In this document: in pieces, positions 55,101-61,503 of the stretch | How the letters are laid out: each line of letters starts with the position of its first letter | Numbering within the stretch: the first letter of the stretch is position 1 | NCBI GenBank assembly: GCA_023014365.1 | Contig: JAEBUN010000003.1 | Span: forward strand, 372,001 to 436,000 | DNA length: 64,000 nucleotides | From: Lepiota brunneoincarnata | Taxonomy: Eukaryota > Basidiomycota > Agaricomycetes > Agaricales > Agaricaceae | Direction of reading: 5' to 3' | Made by a program: the position numbers and the translations under genes | The notes under the pieces: model-generated | The model's input: the letters and a program-made list of their open reading frames with translations, nothing else | Databases searched by the model: none | Told to the model about the DNA's origin: nothing

Positions 55101-56131
55101 ATTTCATGGTCAAACGTTCTTGATGGTGGGAATCGTTCGGAGGCTTTTTTGTTGAATATTTTAGCCCATCGGGCGAATCTCCGAGGGATCTCGGGTGGTT
55201 CCTTGTTTGATTCTGGTTGTTTTCCTTTTTGGTTCGCCGATCTTGTCGGGTTATGTTGTTCATTGTGGAGCGTTGTAGCGTGTGTCGCTTTGGCGTTTAC
55301 TTCTAATGGGGTTAGAAGCATGGGATTCATTTCTCTTTCTAGAGAGAAGGTGTCGAGGTCAACATTCGACAGGTTGACGTATTCTTCGGGATTTTCCTCG
55401 GGTTGAGAGGTCTTTCCAGCCATTATGTCCATGGCGATGGAGTTAAGTTCGACAGGTCGTCGTAGGGTTCTGAGGAGTTTGGAAAAGTCCTGGTGATCGA
55501 TTTGGGGTTTCCAAGAGAATGTCTTGGTCTTCCAGTTGATGTCGGGATTGTATTGTTCCAACCAGGGAAATCCGATGATGAGGTCCTTCTCACCAGTGTT
55601 TGTGACGTACGCTTCTAGCGTGCAATCTCTTCCATCAATGATGGTTCTGATTTTGATGTATTCATGGATCTTGCCATGTTGATTGTCAGTTCCGTCAACG
55701 TTACTGAGTGGAATTGGTTTGTCCAGCCGTTTGGTTTGATAACCATGTCGTTCAACGACTTTGTGGGAGATAAAGTTCCCTTGGGCTCCTGAGTCTATCA
55801 GGGCGGTGATGGCCACGGGTTTTGATGTCCGTTCACTCCAAATCTCGATGGGTAAGAAAAGGGATCGTTTATTCGGGGATAGTCGTAATTGTACAGAGTT
55901 TATCGAGAAAATGTCCTTCTGGGAGTGAGAGTACGAAATGTCCTTCTGAGTTCTGGAACGTGCAGGGGCACATCTGTCGACAGCGTTCCTTTTTAAAAAT
56001 CCTGGAATGGACGCATCTCCGGATCCTCGGCTAGCGCGGAGTGGAGTTCTTGTTGGAGTTCTGGATCGAGGTCGTCGACCATTTGGCGCATCTGAGACGC
56101 GACTTCTGCGACTGCAAGGGAGTACTTGCAT
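52157..56131 (-). CDS. pol: Element G: pol polyprotein (PR-RT-RNase H-IN-chromodomain), 1324 codons
   Basis: The frame is -1 relative to gag; real pol residues probably start near residue 43, where gag stops. Visible in order: protease LIDSGAQGNF (residues 111-120), RT with [14 protein letters not shown] (392-405) and YMDD (505-508), RNase H with EADAS (652-656), Glu 696 and Asp 723, integrase HHCC (about 890-928; GHPGEQ, GCPECQQHK), catalytic D960, D1021 and E1057 (D-X35-E), and a chromodomain (about 1247-1297; YYVKWKGYSHTENKW). The protein makes cDNA and integrates it in the nucleus. All catalytic residues are present. It ends TAA, 2 nt before Z. Confidence 0.96.
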   Translation of the reverse strand: MQVLPCSRRSRVSDAPNGRRPRSRTPTRTPLRASRGSGDASIPGFLKRNAVDRCAPARSRTQKDISYSHSQKDIFSINSVQLRLSPNKRSLFLPIEIWSERTSKPVAITALIDSGAQGNFISHKVVERHGYQTKRLDKPIPLSNVDGTDNQHGKIHEYIKIRTIIDGRDCTLEAYVTNTGEKDLIIGFPWLEQYNPDINWKTKTFSWKPQIDHQDFSKLLRTLRRPVELNSIAMDIMAGKTSQPEENPEEYVNLSNVDLDTFSLEREMNPMLLTPLEVNAKATHATTLHNEQHNPTRSANQKGKQPESNKEPPEIPRRFARWAKIFNKKASERFPPSRTFDHEIELKPTFEAKSMKPYQVAPAEEKALKEFLDENLRKGYIRPSKSPMASPFFFVAKKGGDLRPCQDYRYLNDHTVKNAYPIPMISSIMDKLKGAKYFTKLDVRLGYNNVRIKDGDQWKAAFKTPMGLFKPTVMFFGLCNSPATFQHMMDTLFSEIMEKGGIIIYMDDILIYGKTKEETDRLTEKVLQILQENDLYLKTEKCEFNKQRLEYLGMIITPDEIKMDPGKLKGIEDWPVPKTVRHIRKFIGFCNFYRKFIRNYSHHTKPLNQLLSKSNKFEWKEEQQKAFETLKNEFLKEPVLLMPDSTKPFEIEADASKFASGAVLYQYDINGIRKPVSFYSKTFGPVERNYDIYDRELLAIIRALEEWRHYLLGSPHTVRIRTDHQNLTYWRKPQKINRRQARWVQTLTDYNFKLEHVPGSKIPAPDALSRRPDHVPDEDNDNEDITMLPNNLFVATNDIEDQNLITILPEHLFIATIDMELQERITESPKYDARTTEAFKLLKEAHPNAADKDFGTVPTSNGSLLTFQERVIIPEDLQLRRDVIARYHDHPTRGHPGEQETYRLAKKEVYWPGMSTFIKNYVKGCPECQQHKIIRRPDRAPTQPIPPPASKRPFAQISWDLITGLPPSAGHNAILSVVDHGLTKGVIFIPTSDRSNADDIGRLLIEKVFTRFGLPDKIISDRDPRFAANSLRQLAKRLNIQQAFSTAYHPQTDGSTERYNQEIETYLAIYCTRNPLDWSETLPIAKFAHNSKIHASRQKSPFELIMGYNPPPIPTVMETSNFPSVDERIRLLDDARKEAQAAHQLSADIMKQRTRRTVKPLETHQKVWLEAKNLKLPFISNKISPKRLGPFLITEVLSPLTYKLKLPIKWKIHPIFHRNLLTPYTETEAYGSHPTPPPPDIINEEEEYEIEAILNHRQHRGKLQYYVKWKGYSHTENKWITDETLHENAKEYLTEYKEAHRIPQKEQEPTKTSQRQLRSHNKHT
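55993..56003 (-). other. Candidate -1 frameshift site at the gag stop
   Basis: Minus strand GGATTTTTAAA: gag reads GAT TTT TAA and pol reads GGA TTT TTA. With TTT in the P site and the stop in the A site, slipping back one base re-pairs TTT perfectly. The same five T followed by a stop occurs in C, E and F. The frames overlap for at least 139 nt, so the slip could lie elsewhere. Confidence 0.5.
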
Positions 56132-57183
56132 TGCGGTGATTGTTGGGAATTTCGGTTTGGGAATCCGGGACGAATGTTTTGTTGTCCAGGGAAGGGACGA
56201 TTGGGGTTTCTCGCAGGGCGAGGGGGATTGGTGCGCATTCCTGGGAAGCGTCTAGCTGGTGGTGGTTGAGGGCATTTGCTGACCCAATGGTCTTTGGCTC
56301 CGCATCGGAAGCATTCCTGGTTTTGGTATGATTTCATTTGTTGTCTGGTGACAACGGCATCTAACTCCAATGGTTCCTGTGCAGAGTTTTCTTCGGTGTA
56401 TTCCGGTTGTGGGATTTCGGGATAAGGGTCTTCGAATCCTTCTTCTATAGTGACATGGTCTACTTCCATGGCGTGTGGGTCGCGTGGGGTAAATCGTGGA
56501 GCGTTGCTTCTTTGGTAGAATTGTGCGTAGGGCACGTTATTGTTTGGGCGATTTGGTCCTCGGTTGGGTTGGTACTGGTTTCTTTGGGGAAACGTGTTTC
56601 TGGGGGTGCCGTACAGGGCGTTAATTCGGCGGAAATTGTCGTCGAGTTTGTTTGCTCGGGTGTACCACGCGGTGATAGTTGTCGGAGGATTTTCCGATTC
56701 GTCAATTTTCATGGCAATGCGGCGGTCGATTGCCTTGCGGTATAGATTGATCAAAGTGCGATCTTCGTTTAGTCCGGATTGTCGGACGAGTTCTTTGAAC
56801 TGAGCATTGAACTCAGTCATTGGTTTACCTGCTTGATGCAGGGTTTGAAGTCTGGTATGTGCGTACGCATGTTCGTCCGCTGGGGTGAAGTCGGCCCTAA
56901 GTCGGGCAGTGAAATTGTCCCATGACTCCATGACTATGGTTTGTCCTGGTGGAGTTTGGGCGTTTCTCTCGTGGAGGTATTGTCTAGCCCAGGCTCGGGC
57001 ATCTCCTGATTGCATCGTCGAAAGGACGAATAGAGTCCTAGCGAGGTCGGTGTTGTAAGTGGTCGCATTGGCGAGCACATAAACTTCACATTGGAAGATC
57101 CAATCTTCGAATAGTCTTCTAGTTCCATCGAAGGCGATGGGTTTGAGGAGTCCTAACTCCTTTGGGGTAGCTGCGGCGGCCAT
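55993..57183 (-). CDS. gag: Element G: gag, 396 aa from its first Met
   Basis: The protein (MAAAATPKELGLLKPIAF) has the capsid-like retrotransposon gag region (about residues 20-190; WIFQCEVYVLAN, MTEFNAQFKELVRQSG) and one CCHC knuckle CFRCGAKDHWVSKC at 291-304, then a Q/P-rich tail ending PFQDF. It forms the RNA-packaging particle. The frame is open for 209 more codons upstream to a UAG, without any Met, so either this Met is the start or the protein is longer by readthrough, a non-AUG start or splicing. Confidence 0.93.
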   Translation of the reverse strand: MAAAATPKELGLLKPIAFDGTRRLFEDWIFQCEVYVLANATTYNTDLARTLFVLSTMQSGDARAWARQYLHERNAQTPPGQTIVMESWDNFTARLRADFTPADEHAYAHTRLQTLHQAGKPMTEFNAQFKELVRQSGLNEDRTLINLYRKAIDRRIAMKIDESENPPTTITAWYTRANKLDDNFRRINALYGTPRNTFPQRNQYQPNRGPNRPNNNVPYAQFYQRSNAPRFTPRDPHAMEVDHVTIEEGFEDPYPEIPQPEYTEENSAQEPLELDAVVTRQQMKSYQNQECFRCGAKDHWVSKCPQPPPARRFPGMRTNPPRPARNPNRPFPGQQNIRPGFPNRNSQQSPQCKYSLAVAEVASQMRQMVDDLDPELQQELHSALAEDPEMRPFQDF

Positions 57184-57810
57184 TATTTGTAATTGTCCGG
57201 GTGGCGGCTGCGGTGGTGGTGATGGAGGCTGTGTTGGTCGGGAAGGTGGAGCCGGTAGGGCTAAGGGTATTGTTGGTGTGGGTAATGAGGGTGGTTGTGG
57301 ATCGGGATCTGATTGGTTGTCGTCTGTTATATAGACGTCGGAGTCGTTGTCTGTTTGGGGAGTTTTTCCTTGATTTACGGCGTATTCGTGGCGTGTGAGT
57401 AAGTTTTCTTCTGATGCGGAAAGTCCTCTGGGTTGTTTGAGGGCGTTTTTGAGTCTTTGGAGTTTGTAGTCGTTTAATGGGTCTACTTTGGCACGGTATT
57501 CTTCGGCTTGTTTGCGTTTTCTTTCTTCTTGTTCGTAGTGTTCTTTTAATTCTTTTTCGTGTTGTAGTCTTTGTCGTTCTGCTAGTTCGTCAGCAAAACT
57601 TGTTCTTGTACGTGTTGATGTTCTTGGAGTGGGTGAGTCGAACGGAGATGGGGGATAGAATGGAGATGGTGTTTGAGTGGGGATAGGGTTTCTCCTGGGA
57701 TCCGGGTTTTGGGTTCCTGATCCTGAGATTCTGTTTCTCGATTTGGGAGGAGGGGGAGGTGATGGGGATTCTCGGGCCGAGAATTTCTTTGGAGGCGTGG
57801 TGGTATTTGT
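57184..57810 (-). CDS. Element G: 209-codon Met-less frame joined to gag
   Basis: Exactly 627 nt separate the UAG at 57811-57813 from the gag ATG, with no stop and no Met. It encodes a P/S-rich part (ESPSPPPPKSRNR), a charged coiled-coil-like part (HEKELKEHYEQEERKRKQ), DNDSDVYITDDNQSD and a proline-rich run before gag. In C and F the matching stretches are 207 and 201 codons, also in phase. The indels in multiples of three argue for translation. Confidence 0.6.
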
Positions 57811-58140
57811 CTAGCGATCGATTATCGCTAGAAGTATGAAGAATTGGGTGGCGATTATGGATATCCCTGAGTATAGGTTCCACGATCTGACGACGCAACA
57901 GTGACAGGGGCACGTGATACGTTCGAGTTCTAAGGTGATGATTCGATAGGCGATGAGGGTGGCGGTAGAGGTGAAGACGAAAATGAGTAGGTAAGCCAGG
58001 TCGTCTGGCAGAGAGAGGTTGAGGGACGTAGCGATGGCTACACAGAGAGGCGGTTTTCTTTCGTACGTCGTTTTGAACGACCAGGGTTCCTCGACGTGTT
58101 CAGTACGTCGGCAAAGCAGAGCAGAGTAGAGGGCGAGCAA
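57811..58140 (-). CDS. Element G: leader ORF-A, 109 aa with two hydrophobic segments
   Basis: It starts 29 nt after the 5' LTR (MLALYSALLCRRTEH) and is the first ORF on the predicted RNA. Two hydrophobic stretches (DLAYLLIFVFTSTATLIAY and the end YSGISIIATQFFILLAI) could span a membrane; CPCHCC lies between them. It stops at UAG inside a hairpin, in phase with gag. Element C keeps a 111-aa form. Function unknown; it could be a separate small membrane protein or the N-terminus of a readthrough gag. Confidence 0.55.
   Translation of the reverse strand: MLALYSALLCRRTEHVEEPWSFKTTYERKPPLCVAIATSLNLSLPDDLAYLLIFVFTSTATLIAYRIITLELERITCPCHCCVVRSWNLYSGISIIATQFFILLAIIDR
57812..57830 (-). other. UAG-stop hairpin at the end of ORF-A
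   Basis: Minus strand TAGCGAT-AATCG-ATCGCTA: a perfect 7-bp stem whose 3' arm ends in the first bases of the stop codon. It is conserved at 19194 onward (C) and 42555-42573 (F, loop AATTG). Confidence 0.65.
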
Positions 58141-58156
58141 GAGATAAGCAGCAGAG

Positions 58157-58168
58157 TATCTTAGTGTT
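58157..58168 (-). other. Self-complementary primer-binding site of element G
   Basis: AACACTAAGATA, one base after the 5' LTR. It is the exact reverse complement of TATCTTAGTGTT in R (58329-58340). No TGG start is present, so a tRNA 3' end is unlikely. In Tf1 of fission yeast the RNA 5' end folds onto such a site to prime cDNA. Confidence 0.75.
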
Positions 58169-58169
58169 T

Positions 58170-58555
58170 TGTTACCCGGGTTAGGGGTTCGCTCTTGAGT
58201 AGCACGGCGTTTGTGGCAAGATGTCTATACAGACTTGGTCTTGTCCTACTAGGCGTGACTTAGAGACGACGGAGCACTATAGTCCAGCCGGTTTAAGGGC
58301 AAAGAGGTATAGGAGGCAAGAACTGTATAACACTAAGATAAGGATACAAGGTATTGTACTGTATCCTTATATATCTCTAAGTGTGGCTGTACTCCTACTA
58401 TAATAGTCCAGACCAGGGTAACTATGAGTCAGAGATAAGGAAACATGAGGCGCATACTAAGAATAGTCCTTCTGATGTACACTACTGATAGTTTCATAGT
58501 GACATGGGAATGTGAGCTAAAATTAACTGTCCTTCTGATGTGGTTTCTGATAACA
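58170..58555 (-). repeat. 5' LTR of element G (386 bp)
   Basis: Contains U3 with two ATCAGAAGGAC motifs, TATATAAG at 58366-58373, the RNA-start candidate TATCTTAGTGTT 33 nt later, and U5 to CCCGGGTAACA (minus-strand sense). Confidence 0.95.
58366..58373 (-). promoter_or_regulatory. TATA box of element G
   Basis: TATATAAG, about 33 nt upstream of 58340, the first base of the segment complementary to the PBS. This spacing fits a transcript whose 5' end is the primer. Confidence 0.7.
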
Positions 58556-59102
58556 AATATGCCCCAGGGCATTACTCATACAACTGCATCAAGTATAGAT
58601 GCCCCCATTGCACTGTCTTCCAACCACGCCATAAACGGACCAAATGCCCAAATCAAAAGACTTGACATGCCCCCTACTCCAGAAATCCGACAACCCATCC
58701 CTCGACCACTCCCACAACTCATCATAGATACATCGACCTCACTCACGATGACTACTATGAGGAATGCTACGACGATGTGGCCAAATCAAACATTACAGGA
58801 GAACCATGTGGTTCCTTCTGAAGAAAACCCAACCACCCCACCAGAAGAAAGAATAGAGAGTCCCCATTTCAGACACCTACTATACGACATCTTCTATCCA
58901 GGACAACCCCCATCCCCAGAAACCGCCACTATACTTGATCTCCACAGAACTCCCACTCCCACCTTCTCTCCAGTCATTCCCCCCAGACCAGACTCTACCG
59001 ACCAAACTCAGATCAAATATTACAAACCAAACTACTTAGCCGAATACCTGGAAGAAGGAAATTAATGAGTTGTATGGAAAACAACTCTAGAAACGGACCT
59101 AA
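58556..59102 (+). pseudogene. Element F: end of Z and P, pre-LTR hairpin
   Basis: Continues F after G. P runs open as NMPQGITHTTAS to LAEYLEEGN (stop 59063-59065). Z reads to CPNQKT and then a TGA. The hairpin GAGTTGT-ATGGAAA-ACAACTC and the 15-nt spacer precede the LTR. Confidence 0.8.
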
Positions 59103-59486
59103 TGTTATCAGAATTCCATCAGAAGGACAGTTATTTTTAGCTACATTTCCCATGTCACTATGAAACTATCAGTAGTGTACATCAGAAGGACGATTCTTAC
59201 CACATGCCTCATGTCTCTTATCTCTGACTCATAGTTACCTTGGTCCGGACTATTATAGTAGGAGTATAGCCACACTTAGAAGTATATAAGGATACAGTAC
59301 AATACCTTGTATCCCTATCTTAGTGTTATACAGTTCTTGCCTCCTATACCTCTTTGCCCTTAAACTGGCTGGACTATAGTGCTCCGTTGTCTCCAAGTCA
59401 CGCTTAGTAGGACAGGACCAAGTCTGTATAGACATCCTGTGTCGAACCCCGTGCTACTCAAGAGCGAACCCCTAACCTGGGTAACA
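59103..59486 (+). repeat. 3' LTR of element F (G1-type U3, 384 bp)
   Basis: TGTTATCAGAATTCC...CCTGGGTAACA. The U3 is of the G1 type, unlike the G2-type 5' LTR at 41783-42197, and the flank does not match the left one. Confidence 0.88.
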
Positions 59487-60381
59487 CCCTGTGGTATCAG
59501 TATGCCTTGTCACTACCCTTCCACACCGGCAGATGATACGCTTTATCGCTATCTGAGTGCCAACTGTATCTGATGACATGCCTTGTCGCTGTCCAGTGAT
59601 ACACCCCCATAGAGCAGGCCACCATACCCTCTGCACCCTTGGTCAGACACACCAAAAGTATTGATAGGTCATCCACACCTTCAAGTGTTGATTGGGATAA
59701 TGCACCCGTAAGCATTGTATATAGGTCATCTGCACCTTCAAGTGTTGATTGGGATAATGTACCTGCAAGCGTTGTTTATTCACCTTCACCCCTACCTTCA
59801 CCTTCAACTTCTTCCCTCTACACCCTGTCTACAAACCAAAATGACCCCCTTGCCACCAACTACGAAGAATCTAACAGTTCTGACTGGTCGACAACTGACT
59901 CCGAACCTGACTTTCACACCCCCTCCACCACAGACCATAAAAAGAAAACAAAACCTATACCCCTCACTTGTTCACCCTCTGGTCCACACCATACCCCACA
60001 CAACCCACCGAGAGAGTTCAACATCGAATAGAAGACCCAGGATACCCAGCACCCCCAGCATCAGTCCTTCAATCCCTACCTAAACAACCACCACCTGAAA
60101 GAACTGCCACCTCTACCCACTCAAAGCTTGGGGAACCAATTCATAGAACATCTACCCCATCCTCCAGTCCTCAACCCTCAACAAGTACAAGAACTCGCAA
60201 CAACACTTCACAACAGGAACCCTCAAGAACATTTTCACCCTTCACATCACCACTTGGATCACTGGTACACTCACTGCCTTGATCCAGTTCCCCTGTACAA
60301 CCCAAATCATCTGAAGCTAGCCCCACTACCAGGTCTATTCACACTTCCAACGAGGAATCCACAACCTCTGACACTAACAAT
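59487..60381 (+). other. Leader region of gypsy H
   Basis: The frame 59639-60031 contains a tandem protein repeat (APSSVDWDNVPASVVYS and a close copy before it), then P/S/T-rich sequence. A second frame, 59968-60282, is in phase with gag and separated from it by a TGA and 33 codons without Met. The 5' end of H (LTR, PBS) is not identified; F may be inserted within it. Confidence 0.45.
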
Positions 60382-61503
60382 ATGGCCTCTTCTGCAAAGA
60401 TTAATACACCCCTGACCTTTAATGGAGAGACTGACTACTACTGCCTCTGGAAGGATGCAGTACAATTATACATTGATGCAAAGCCTGAAGCCTTTTCCGA
60501 TGACAAGACCAAGATGCAATTTGCCCTTTCATACATGTCCACTGGCCCCGCCACAACATGGAGAGGAGCATTCTTGGAATCAAACAAGGAACTTGATGGA
60601 AGCCAGACCCTTCCAACATGGAAGAAATTCATTGAAGGACTTGACACATCCTTCACCCCAAACAATGTCCCTGCAGACACAATGGACAGAATCTGCCACC
60701 TCAAACAGAATGGACAATATATTGACAATTACATATCCCAGTTCCAGATCCTTGTCTACCAGGCTGACCTTGGAGATGGAGTGGCAGCAGTCAACTATTT
60801 CAAGAATGGGCTGGATCACCCCATCGCAATCAAGACAATTAGCCTCAATCCAGGAAACAAACTCAACGACTGGTTCAAACAAGCTCAAACAGCATATCAA
60901 ATACTACAAACTCAACATGACTATATGCAAACTCAAGAAGCTCCCTCGCTTCCAATGACTTTGCACCCTTGCTCATTTAAAGGAAAAAGAAATGCTTTTA
61001 TGCACCGTGTCCCACTCCCCTATCAAGTGACAGACCCTAACGCAATGGATATTGACCAACTTGCTGAAGTGGTCTACAACCTTGACTTTGAGGAAGAGCC
61101 AGATCTACTCACTGAGGAAGCTGATGAAGACAAGGAAACCAAAGAAGACAGACTCCACCAGTTGGTACAGGAGTGCACCCATGAAGCCCTCAACGCAATC
61201 CTCACAGATGCCCAAAGAAGGGATCTCAAGGAGAAGAGATGCTTCAACTGCTGCAAGACTGGACATTTCGCCCATGAATGTCCCACCAAGAAGACCATAT
61301 ATTGCTGATCTGAATTACCCTGCAATTTGGATGCCAGAAACTGGTCAAATGCAATATCCAGAAGAAGACAAGCAAGCTATAGGAAGAAGAACTCCCTATA
61401 CAACATACTAGAAGATGCAACCAATGAAGAAGTCGAGGACATCTACGAACACTTCACAAACAAATCCAACCACCCAGATGCCCCTCTGGTTAAGGATTTT
61501 GCC
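60382..61503 (+). pseudogene. gag: Gypsy H: gag
   Basis: The frame MASSAKINTPLTFNGETDYY is open for 308 codons, with a capsid-like region (MSTGPATTWRGAFLES, NYISQFQILVYQADLGDG) and a knuckle CFNCCKTGHFAHEC (CX2CX4HX4C). A TGA at 61306-61308 follows TIYC, but the same frame continues (NILEDATNEEVEDIYEHF) to TAA at 61501-61503, comparable to the end of G gag. The TGA is probably a decayed CGA. Confidence 0.85.

Larger units (their letters stand above)
50363..58555 (-). mobile_element. Gypsy element G (G1), intact and young, 8193 bp
   Basis: Two 386-bp LTRs differ at one position (a CpG-to-TpG change), and flanks are perfect AATAT duplications (50358-50362 and 58556-58560). Gag and pol are uninterrupted. 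It is the best candidate in the window for an element able to move. Order on the minus strand: 5' LTR, self-complementary PBS, ORF-A, UAG hairpin, gag extension, gag, pol, Z/P, hairpin, 3' LTR. Confidence 0.95.

Noticed and set aside
57811..58140. ORF-A as an envelope gene
   Set aside because: It is at the 5' end before gag, only 109 aa, and shows no signal peptide or fusion motif; hydrophobicity alone is not enough.
58445..59065. A 206-aa ORF starting in an LTR
   Set aside because: The start lies in the 5' LTR of G; only the part from 58556 belongs to P of F.
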